DNA from: an uncultured Clostridia bacterium
Lineage (GTDB): Bacteria > Bacillota > Clostridia > TANB77 > CAG-508
NCBI GenBank assembly: GCA_947589065.1
Contig: CANPZM010000010.1
Coordinates: 1-41,464 of the forward strand
Reading direction: 5' to 3'
Length of the DNA stretch: 41,464 bases
The position numbers were made by a program, and so were the translations under genes. Within the stretch, counting starts at the first letter, position 1; every line of letters begins with the position of its first letter. The notes under the pieces are model-generated. The model searched no databases. It saw only the letters and a program-made list of their open reading frames with translations, and had not been told where the DNA came from. Positions 34,843-41,464 of the stretch are shown piece after piece.

Positions 34843-35820
34843 TTATTCTTTCGAAATTATTATTTTTTTATCCTTTATTTCTACCCTTGTTTTTTGATTT
34901 GGTTTTAAAAATTTATTTCCAATATTATTGTTGCACAATTTAATTATATCTTCTAAGTTTATCTTTTCTATGCCTTTTGTGTCTCCAAATAATTTTTCTA
35001 CAGCCAATAATATTAAATTTTTTTGTATAACTACATCCATACTATTAAACTTTTTTAAGTCGTACACAATTTTTTCTTCTTGATTTATCACTATTTCATC
35101 ATATGCTTTTTTAACTTGTTTTTCTAAATATATTTGCTCTTCTTTTACAATGTCTGATAATCTATTTATTCCTTTTACTATATTAGGGTTAAATTCTTTT
35201 TGTAAATAAGGAATAACAATATTTCTAATTCTATTTCTTGTATATGTATTATCATCATTTGACTCATCATGCCTTGGATTTATATTATTTTCCTCACAAT
35301 ATTCTTCAATTTCTTTTCTTGAACATTCAATTAAAGGTCTAATATATTTTTCTCTTTTAGGCTCTATACCTTTTAATCCTGAAATTCCTGTTCCTCTTAT
35401 TAAATTCATCAATACCGTTTCGCAATTATCATTCATATTATGCGCAATTGCAATCTTATTGCTTTCAGTCTTATTTAATATCTCTTCAAAAAAACTATAT
35501 CTAATTTCTCTTCCTTTTTCTTCAACACTTTTCTTTTCTTTTTGTGCTAATTCACTCACTTTTTCTTTTTTTACAAAAAATTCAATATTATTATTTTTGC
35601 AAAAAGTTTTTACATATTCCTCATCTAATTTTGCATTCTCTCTAATCATATGATTAATATGTGCAACATATACTGTAATTTTATATTTTTCTTTTAATTT
35701 TAATAAAATATTTAATAATGTCATTGAATCAGGTCCACCTGAAACTCCAACTACAATCCTATCTCCTTCATTAATCATATTAAATTTTTCAATAGTTTTT
35801 TCAACTTTTTCTAATAACAT
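34843..35820 (-). CDS. tilS: tRNA(Ile)-lysidine synthase, short form
   Basis: It converts the wobble cytidine of tRNA-Ile(CAU) to lysidine, changing both decoding and charging from Met to Ile. The ATG at 35820 has AAAGG eight bases upstream, giving about 325 residues. The PP-loop ATP-binding motif is GVSGGPDSM near residue 28. The N-terminal synthase domain includes HNMNDNCETVLMNLIRGTG and RPLIECSRKEIEEYC, and RHDESNDDNTYTRNRIRN marks the tRNA-contacting region. The C-terminal domain of the ~430-470-residue enzymes is missing, as in Aquifex TilS. A hairpin with a T-run separates it from dnaB. Confidence 0.95.
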   Translation of the reverse strand: MLLEKVEKTIEKFNMINEGDRIVVGVSGGPDSMTLLNILLKLKEKYKITVYVAHINHMIRENAKLDEEYVKTFCKNNNIEFFVKKEKVSELAQKEKKSVEEKGREIRYSFFEEILNKTESNKIAIAHNMNDNCETVLMNLIRGTGISGLKGIEPKREKYIRPLIECSRKEIEEYCEENNINPRHDESNDDNTYTRNRIRNIVIPYLQKEFNPNIVKGINRLSDIVKEEQIYLEKQVKKAYDEIVINQEEKIVYDLKKFNSMDVVIQKNLILLAVEKLFGDTKGIEKINLEDIIKLCNNNIGNKFLKPNQKTRVEIKDKKIIISKE

Positions 35821-35833
35821 TTCAATACCTTTT

Positions 35834-35864
35834 AAATTAAAAAGGATGTTTTTTAACACCCTTT
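35834..35864 (-). terminator. Hairpin with T-run between dnaB and tilS
   Basis: AAAGG and TGTT pair with AACA and CCTTT (plus a G-T), followed by TTAATTT. It overlaps the dnaB stop and lies just before the tilS SD. It probably acts as a partial terminator or as an mRNA processing/attenuation point rather than a full stop. Confidence 0.55.
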
Positions 35865-37200
35865 ATTGATTTTCCTCTCTATATCTTTCTAAATTTGCAA
35901 ATTTTGTATAATTTGCTAACCAAGCTAGTTCTACTGTACCAGTTGAGCCTCCTCTATGTTTAGCTAAAATAACTTCAGCATTTTTCTGTTCACTTTCTTG
36001 ATTATAATAACTATCTCTATATAAAAACATTACTATATCAGCATCTTGCTCAATTGCTCCTGACTCTCTTAAGTCTGAAAGCATCGGTCTTTTATCATCT
36101 CTTTTCTCAGCTCCACGAGATAATTGTGAAAGTGCAATAACAGGTATATTCAATTCTTTTGCTAATATTTTTAGTGAACGACTAATTTCTGAAATTTCCT
36201 GTTCACGACTACTATTTCTTTTATTACTTCCCTGAATTAGCTGTAAATAATCTATTACAACCAATCCTATATCTTTCTCTAACTTCAATTTTCTGCATCT
36301 TGCTCTTATTTCCATAATTGAAATTCCTGGTGTATCATCTATATATATAGGTGCTTCTGCCAATCTTCCTGATGAATTTGCAAGTTTTATCCATTCATTG
36401 TCATCTATTTTTCCTGTTCTGATTTTATTGCTGTCAACCATTGCATCACTACATAGGATTCTATTTGCTACCTGTTCTTTTGACATTTCTAAATTAAATA
36501 TTGCTACTGGAACGTTATTATTTACTGCTGCATGTGTTGCAATATTTAATGCAAAAGCTGATTTTCCCATTGCAGGACGTGCAGCTATTATTATTAAATC
36601 TGAATTATGAAATCCTGATGTTTTATAATCTAAATCTTTAAAACCTGTTTCTACACCTGTTATATACCCTTTTTGATTATATAGTCTTTCCAATTCAGCA
36701 AAGGTTTCTACTAATATATCTTTTATTGGCATAGAACCTTTAGAATTTTGATTTTGCATTATATCAAATATTTTTTTCTCTGATATATTCATTATATCTT
36801 CAACATCTTCTGTCTGGTCATATCCTAATGAAATTATATCATTTGCTGTTTTTATCAAATTTCTTAGTACTGATTTTTCTTGAACTATATTTATGTATTT
36901 TTCAACATTTGTAGTTGTTGGAACTTTTTCAGGAAGCATTGCTAAATACTCCAAACCACCAACCTGATCAAATTTTCCATTTGTCACTAATTCAGATTTT
37001 ACAGTTATTATATCTATTGGCTCTGCTCTACCATATAATGACAACATTGCTTCATATATAGCTTTATTATCTTCTCTATAAAAATCTTCTAGTTTTAATT
37101 TTTCAATTGATGCAATAACAGAGTCTCTATCTATAAGCATACATCCAAGCACTGCTTGCTCTGCTTCTATATCATGTGGTGGTACTTTTCCTAGTTCCAT
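35863..37200 (-). CDS. dnaB: Replicative DNA helicase DnaB
   Basis: This hexameric 5'-3' helicase opens the replication fork and recruits primase. 445 residues, full length. The N-terminal domain begins PPHDIEAEQAVLGCMLID. The RecA-like domain has Walker A ARPAMGKSAF at about 210, Walker B-type LVVIDYLQLI at about 315, and ALSQLSRGAEKRDDKRP, SDLRESGAIEQDADIV and KHRGGSTGTVELAW toward the end. No intein or insertion. AAAGGA lies 12 bases before the ATG, with an ATG TGA start-stop between. It follows rplI by 60 bases, the common rplI-dnaB order. Confidence 0.98.
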   Translation of the reverse strand: MELGKVPPHDIEAEQAVLGCMLIDRDSVIASIEKLKLEDFYREDNKAIYEAMLSLYGRAEPIDIITVKSELVTNGKFDQVGGLEYLAMLPEKVPTTTNVEKYINIVQEKSVLRNLIKTANDIISLGYDQTEDVEDIMNISEKKIFDIMQNQNSKGSMPIKDILVETFAELERLYNQKGYITGVETGFKDLDYKTSGFHNSDLIIIAARPAMGKSAFALNIATHAAVNNNVPVAIFNLEMSKEQVANRILCSDAMVDSNKIRTGKIDDNEWIKLANSSGRLAEAPIYIDDTPGISIMEIRARCRKLKLEKDIGLVVIDYLQLIQGSNKRNSSREQEISEISRSLKILAKELNIPVIALSQLSRGAEKRDDKRPMLSDLRESGAIEQDADIVMFLYRDSYYNQESEQKNAEVILAKHRGGSTGTVELAWLANYTKFANLERYREENQ

Positions 37201-37260
37201 TTGGTCTCACATTCCTTTCTAAGTATACAAAATATTTTAATATTTCGTTTTTTATTAGAA

Positions 37261-37704
37261 TTATGCTTCAACATGAATTCTCAACTTTGATAATATTCCT
37301 TCATAAAGTTTTATATCTACTGTAAAAGTTCCTATATTTTTTATTGTTTCTGATAATAAAATTTTTTTCTTATCAATTTCTATTTTATACTGTTTTTTTA
37401 GTTCTTCAGCAATTTCTTTTGAAGTTACGCCTCCAAATATCTTTCCATTTTCCCCTGCTTTAACAGTTATATCTAATGTTATTTCTTTAATTTTTTCTGC
37501 TAATTTTTTGGCTTCATTCATTTCAGTCTCTTTTTTGAATGCTCTTGATTCATTTTGAGATTTTAACTTAGCTAAATTTTCATTATTAGCTTCTACAGCT
37601 AATTTTTTAGGAAATAAAAAGTTTCGTGCATATCCATCACTTGCATTAATGATTTGGTCTTTCTTTCCTACTCCTTTGATATCTGACAATAGTATTACTT
37701 TCAT
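37261..37704 (-). CDS. rplI: 50S ribosomal protein L9
   Basis: This large-subunit protein has two globular domains joined by a long helix. 147 residues from the ATG at 37704 ([18 protein letters not shown]), the conserved family start; a longer frame starting at 37773 is rejected. The N-domain includes [13 protein letters not shown]. The connecting helix is about 42-75, and the C-domain ends with IHVEA. AAAGGA lies 12 bases upstream, with an in-frame ATG AAA ATA AGT between. It sits between gdpP and dnaB, the conserved Firmicutes order. Confidence 0.96.
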   Translation of the reverse strand: MKVILLSDIKGVGKKDQIINASDGYARNFLFPKKLAVEANNENLAKLKSQNESRAFKKETEMNEAKKLAEKIKEITLDITVKAGENGKIFGGVTSKEIAEELKKQYKIEIDKKKILLSETIKNIGTFTVDIKLYEGILSKLRIHVEA

Positions 37705-37798
37705 ACTTATTTTCATTCCTTTCTGAGGTTCAAAATTAATTAAATAATTTAAACTTGATGGAATTATATTCAATCATTTATTCCCTCTAATATCAAAT

Positions 37799-39802
37799 TT
37801 AATCATTTATTTCAGCAAAATACTCATTTATCCTATTTATTAACTCAGCTTTTGCCTCTTCAAGAGTCATATTTTCAAGTTGTGCACCAGCAAGAGTTAT
37901 ATGACCTCCTCCACCAAGTTTTTCTAATATTAATTGGACATTTATATCTCCTATTGAACGTCCACTTATACAAATATTATCACCTGTATCTCCAATTACA
38001 AATGATGCTGTTATATCACTTATTGTTAATAATTCATCTGCTGCCTTAGCACATATTGTATTTGAATCTTTTCCTACCTCTGGATATATTGATATTGCAA
38101 TTGAATTTTCTATCATTTCAGCATTTTTAACAATATCAGCAATTACAGTATAACTTTCTAAATCTGCTTGGAACCATTTTTTTACTTTAATTATATCTAC
38201 TCCAAATTTTCTTAAATATGCTGCTGCTTCAAAAGTTCTTACACCAGTCTTAAATGTAAAGTTCTTTGTGTCTACCATAATTCCACCATATAATCCTTCA
38301 ATTTCTATTGGAGCTAATTCAACTTTACAATCAACATATTGAATCATTTCAGTAACAAGTTCTGCTGTTGATGAAGCATACACTTCTTGAAAAGTTAAGC
38401 TTGCATTCTCAATAAAATCTGTACTTTTTCTATGATGGTCTATAATTACAATATTATCTGTATGTTCAAGCAACTCTGGAGCTTGTACATATGATTTTTT
38501 ATGTGTATCAACTATAATCAATAATGTCTTTGGGCTTATTATGCTAGATGCTTCTTTGGAATCAATTATAACATCTTGATATTCCTCTTCTTCCATTAAA
38601 GTATCAATAAATTTTCCTAAATTCATACCATAGTTTTCATTTACTACATATGCTGGTTTATTTAAAGTTTTAGCTAATCTATATATACCTAATGCAGAAC
38701 CTAAAGAATCTATATCTGCATTTTGGTGACCCATTATAATTACATTTTGTGAATCTTGAATCATATCCTCAATTGTATGAGCCACTATTCTTGCCTTTAC
38801 CTTTGTACGCTTTTCAACTTCAAGTGAAGTTCCACCATAAAACTTATATCTTCCTTCTTTTCTAATTATTGCTTGATCTCCACCTCTACCTAATACAAGA
38901 TCAATACCATCTAAAGCTGATTTATATCTTTCATAGTAATTTTTTTCTTCATTTGAAATTGATATACTTAAAGTTATAGGAATCTTAGCATCAATATCTT
39001 TTACTGTATCTAATATATTTAACTTATTTTTTTCAATCTCAGCCAAATACTTTTGTTCAAAAATATATACATATGTTTCACGCTCATTTTTCAAAACAAG
39101 TCCACCAGTAGTTGATGCCCAATCATATATTGCCTTATCTATTTTGGCCAATACTGTTGGCTTTTCTTCTGGAGACAATCTCTGAATTAGTTCCTCATAA
39201 TTATCAATAACAGCTATTGCAATGCATAATTTTTGATTAGTATACTCATCAAATAATGCATTATATTTTGTTTCATCAACAAAATATAATGTAAGAACAT
39301 ATTCTCTTTGTTTTCTTTTATCTCTTTTCTTACTTATTGCATACTCACATAAAATCTTATAAACCTTTTTATCAATTGTAATCTGTTTAGTAATCTCCTT
39401 TTTTTCTGTTGAATTCTCAATTTCAAGCTTTATCTCTTTTATAATACTCTCTACATAAGTAATAGCATCTATACCCTTAAATTCCTTATTAAATTTTGGA
39501 CTTCTAAAGATTATATTTCCATCTGTTTCTATTACAAGAAGTGGTATAGGTGATTTATTTAATGTATTTCTCACAGTAGAATTCATACCCCAAACAACTT
39601 CTTCTATATGAGATTCTATCTCAGTCTTTTTCTTAGTATTAAACCAAATTGTATATATTAACAAAAGCCCATATAAAATTATTGATGGAGCAATCCAAAC
39701 TGAATCATATGTGCATATTAAAATAAATAGTAAAGCTATAATCGCAAGATATATCTTTACTCTCGAAGCTAATTTTTCAATTGCTTTATTTTCTTTATTC
39801 AT
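37799..39802 (-). CDS. gdpP: Cyclic-di-AMP phosphodiesterase GdpP (DHH/DHHA1 family)
   Basis: It hydrolyses c-di-AMP, a signal for osmolyte and cell-wall homeostasis. 667 residues, the family's length. Two transmembrane helices (about 16-55) are followed by a degenerate PAS-like domain (about 70-170), then a GGDEF-like domain lacking the GGDEF signature (about 175-305). The DHH domain begins about 345 with GHQNADIDSLGSALG; IIDHHRKSTDF carries the DHH residues, and the DHHA1 domain has GGGGHITLAGAQ near the end. The ATG has AAGGGGAT upstream. The first gene of a gdpP-rplI-dnaB-tilS run, with a good promoter. Confidence 0.96.
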   Translation of the reverse strand: MNKENKAIEKLASRVKIYLAIIALLFILICTYDSVWIAPSIILYGLLLIYTIWFNTKKKTEIESHIEEVVWGMNSTVRNTLNKSPIPLLVIETDGNIIFRSPKFNKEFKGIDAITYVESIIKEIKLEIENSTEKKEITKQITIDKKVYKILCEYAISKKRDKRKQREYVLTLYFVDETKYNALFDEYTNQKLCIAIAVIDNYEELIQRLSPEEKPTVLAKIDKAIYDWASTTGGLVLKNERETYVYIFEQKYLAEIEKNKLNILDTVKDIDAKIPITLSISISNEEKNYYERYKSALDGIDLVLGRGGDQAIIRKEGRYKFYGGTSLEVEKRTKVKARIVAHTIEDMIQDSQNVIIMGHQNADIDSLGSALGIYRLAKTLNKPAYVVNENYGMNLGKFIDTLMEEEEYQDVIIDSKEASSIISPKTLLIIVDTHKKSYVQAPELLEHTDNIVIIDHHRKSTDFIENASLTFQEVYASSTAELVTEMIQYVDCKVELAPIEIEGLYGGIMVDTKNFTFKTGVRTFEAAAYLRKFGVDIIKVKKWFQADLESYTVIADIVKNAEMIENSIAISIYPEVGKDSNTICAKAADELLTISDITASFVIGDTGDNICISGRSIGDINVQLILEKLGGGGHITLAGAQLENMTLEEAKAELINRINEYFAEIND

Positions 39803-39829
39803 ATATTTATCTATCCCCTTAACGTTTTT

Positions 39830-39858
39830 ATTTTACTCTATTTTTAGCCAAAAGTCAA
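39830..39858 (-). promoter_or_regulatory. Promoter of gdpP-rplI-dnaB
   Basis: Minus strand: TTGACT (39858-39853), 17-base spacer, TAAAAT (39835-39830). Confidence 0.8.
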
Positions 39859-39944
39859 ACTTACTCCCATTCACCGCTAAATTAATTTTTCATTATATAA
39901 TATCAATCCAAAACAAAAAAATTATACACAACACATTTTAAAAA

Positions 39945-40122
39945 AACAGCTATTAATTTTTGAAGTGACGCACGAAACTTATTTTTTAGCAATTTCAAAA
40001 TATAGATATTAATTTGATGCGACGCGTAGCGACCAAATGGAGTGAAAAAATCACTGATTTTTGAACGTAATGCAATTGGCATTGTCCTCTCCGTCCACCT
40101 TGACATTATTGTCAATAAAAAA
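39945..40122. repeat. Nested inverted-repeat family, unit 1 (degenerate)
   Basis: It shares about 110 bases with unit 2 in direct orientation (for example AGCAATTTCAAAATATAGAT and GCGACCAAATGGAGTG). It contains a palindrome AAAAATCA-C-TGATTTTT where unit 2 has nothing, the core AATTGGCATTGTCC, and a separate TTGACA/TGTCAA hairpin. No long outer inverted repeat is left, so it appears truncated. Confidence 0.65.
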
Positions 40123-40365
40123 CCAAAAAATTTACTCTACACAGTAAAAAAATTCATACATTAATTTTTGACGTGACACACGAAAATTATTTTTTAGCAA
40201 TTTCAAAATATAGATATTAATTTAATGCGACATATAACGACCAAATGGAGTGAACGTAATGCGATTGGCATTATCCTCCATTCTAATATTCGATGGAGAC
40301 AATGCCCCGCAAGAAGCAAAAATTAATATCTATACTTTGAAATTACAGTATTATTAATAACGAAC
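40123..40365. repeat. Nested inverted-repeat family, unit 2
   Basis: The 25-base outer arm at 40199-40223 (AATTTCAAA...TTAATTT) pairs with 40320-40344 with one mismatch. Inside, GGCATT and CTCCAT pair with ATGGAG and AATGCC, closing a ~10-base loop. The core GCGATTGGCATT is shared with the other units. Confidence 0.75.
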
Positions 40366-40556
40366 TAAAAAATTTACTCTGCACAGTTAAAAAAAATCAT
40401 ATATTAATTTTTGCTGTGACGCGCAGCGTTCAACCAAGTAAAAAATATCTTTGATATTTTTTTCGCGGGCGATTGGCATTGCCTTCCCGGAAACATTCCG
40501 AGGCAATGCCAGTAAGGAACAAAAAAATTAATATATGATTTTTTTAACGTCCCGCA
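40366..40556. repeat. Nested inverted-repeat family, unit 3
   Basis: A perfect 23-bp outer inverted repeat, 40390-40412 with 40523-40545, of different sequence from unit 2's outer arms. Inside are AAAAAATATC/GATATTTTTT, then GGCATTGCCT (40475-40484) with AGGCAATGCC (40501-40510) and CGGAA/TTCCG with loop ACA. It shares TTTACTCTGCACAGT-type and GACGCGCAGCG motifs with the other units. Confidence 0.8.
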
Positions 40557-40596
40557 AAGCACAATTATTAAATCTAGTTTTCATACTGCAAAGCAC

Positions 40597-40629
40597 AAAA
40601 AAGAAACGGATTATTTTCCGTCTCTTTTT
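40597..40629 (-). terminator. Terminator of the right-edge surface gene
   Basis: AGA-ACGGA pairs with TCCGT-TCT (one internal mismatch) around TTATTT, with A- and T-runs on the two sides. Confidence 0.8.
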
Positions 40630-40636
40630 AGTGAAT

Positions 40637-41464
40637 TTATTTCTCCTCTTTTTTCCTCTGCCATTTTGCTAACACAATCACCCCAAGAAGCATAACTCCC
40701 ATTGCCACATTTCCAATTAACACCTCATTGATTATCTCATTACCAGTACCAATCGCAATTATCAAATCAGCAGTATCAATATTATCAACCATTATAGTCT
40801 CCTCAAATCCTGCCTCATTCTCTGTTGAAACTATCTCAGCTGTATTCGTCTTCTGTCCTATATTAGCTGCATTTGACCTCCATGTTAACCTTACTTTGTA
40901 CTCTTTTGCCTCTCCTGGATTAATATTCTCTGTCTCTAGTATAGCTTTACTATCATTTATCCTCCAGCCAGCATTCTTTGCCTTCTCCATTGTCATTCCA
41001 CTTGGTATACTCTCTCTTATTGTTCCCTTTCCTGCTAGCTCTCCAGTATTCGTTACCTTTAACGTATATACTACTTCTATTTTACTTGTATTTACAGCCT
41101 TTCTGTATACCTCTGCCTTTCCTAAATCTCCATTAACCTTTATCGTCTTTCCATTTAATATTATGCTATCTATTTTCTTTTCTAGTTTTAAGTTAAATGG
41201 CTTCTTCTCATAGTAGTAAATTACATATGTTGTATCATTTACTGTTATCTTTCCGTCTTTGTCTTTTTCTACTGTTACTGTCATGTTTCCTTCAGTATTT
41301 TCTGGTTTTTCTACTAAGTTATAGAATTTCAAATGTTTTTCCTCTGTTGTATATTTATCATCTTGATATCCTTGTATCTCTTCTGGCTCTATTAAGTCTT
41401 TTTCTGTTTCTTTTTCTACATATCTTACTACTACTTTCGCTGGTCTTATATAATAGTATATTAC
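40637..41464 (-). CDS. Giant surface protein, C-terminal part (MucBP and DUF11-like domains, membrane anchor)
   Basis: The frame is open from the right edge to the stop at 40637 (about 275 residues seen), so the 5' end is outside the window. The visible part opens inside MucBP-like repeats (VIYYYIRPAKVVVRYVEKE, then VIYYYEKKPFNLKL). A DUF11-type domain follows (VVYTLKVTNTGELAGKGTI, ESIPSGMTMEKAKNAGW). Then come TADLIIAIGTGNEIIN, a transmembrane helix and the tail KWQRKKEEK. The end resembles that of the 1686-aa protein (SADLIIGVQTGNALIN), so the two share a C-terminal anchoring module. No canonical LPxTG. It ends at its own terminator. Confidence 0.88.
   Translation of the reverse strand, partial: VIYYYIRPAKVVVRYVEKETEKDLIEPEEIQGYQDDKYTTEEKHLKFYNLVEKPENTEGNMTVTVEKDKDGKITVNDTTYVIYYYEKKPFNLKLEKKIDSIILNGKTIKVNGDLGKAEVYRKAVNTSKIEVVYTLKVTNTGELAGKGTIRESIPSGMTMEKAKNAGWRINDSKAILETENINPGEAKEYKVRLTWRSNAANIGQKTNTAEIVSTENEAGFEETIMVDNIDTADLIIAIGTGNEIINEVLIGNVAMGVMLLGVIVLAKWQRKKEEK

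Noticed and set aside
39903-40115. 70-residue minus-strand ORF
   Set aside because: It lies inside the inverted-repeat array, has no SD and no conserved features; the structure explains the sequence better.
1-41464. A circular replicon in which the left-edge and right-edge surface genes are one gene
   Set aside because: Joining the ends leaves two bases on the left against a full codon on the right and creates a stop at once. The content is core chromosome.

Overview
The window is AT-rich, low-GC Gram-positive chromosomal DNA. Shine-Dalgarno (SD) sites are strong, TTG and GTG starts are frequent, and promoters are of the sigma-A type. Gene neighbourhoods are clostridial/Firmicutes-like: rpsF-ssb-rpsR, rplU-rpmA, dnaG-rpoD, gdpP-rplI-dnaB-tilS-ftsH. 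Anaerobic ribonucleotide reductase (nrdD-nrdG) and very large DUF11, SpaA and MucBP surface proteins suggest a strict anaerobe, probably an uncultured gut Clostridia. That lineage guess is inference.

Layout. 1-4982 (minus) is a giant surface protein that runs off the left edge. 5522-15716 (minus) is a two-gene operon of giant secreted proteins of about 1.7 kDa-thousand residues each (1686 and 1709 aa). 16239-20088 holds rsmA (minus), a divergent class B penicillin-binding protein (plus) and a small zinc-ribbon membrane protein (plus). 20595-21650 is rpsF-ssb-rpsR (minus). 22127-23895 holds a membrane-anchored cyclophilin (minus) divergent from rplU-rpmA (plus). 23947-25502 is an accessory module flanked by 20-bp direct repeats: a DUF3800 gene with a long structured leader, and an unrecognised minus-strand small RNA. 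tRNA-Met follows. 26020-39802 is a long minus-strand housekeeping block: gdpP, rplI, dnaB, tilS, ftsH, nrdD, nrdG, dnaG, rpoD and a 53-aa protein. 39.9-40.56 kb is an array of nested inverted repeats. 40637-41464 (minus) is the C-terminal part of another giant surface protein.

The most unusual content is non-coding. Nine copies of a ~145-nt intergenic element sit at six loci, all in the same orientation. Each folds into three successive hairpins whose arms change together between copies. One copy has an entirely different first stem with the same architecture and loop length. A second, unrelated family of nested inverted repeats fills 39.9-40.56 kb. The DUF3800 gene carries one element copy plus two further hairpins in its own 5' leader.

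The core genes cover translation (S6, S18, L9, L21, L27, KsgA, TilS, tRNA-Met), replication (primase, DnaB, SSB), transcription (RpoD), c-di-AMP turnover (GdpP), protein quality control (FtsH, cyclophilin), cell-wall synthesis (PBP) and anaerobic dNTP supply. The surface genes look like wall- or membrane-anchored adhesins.
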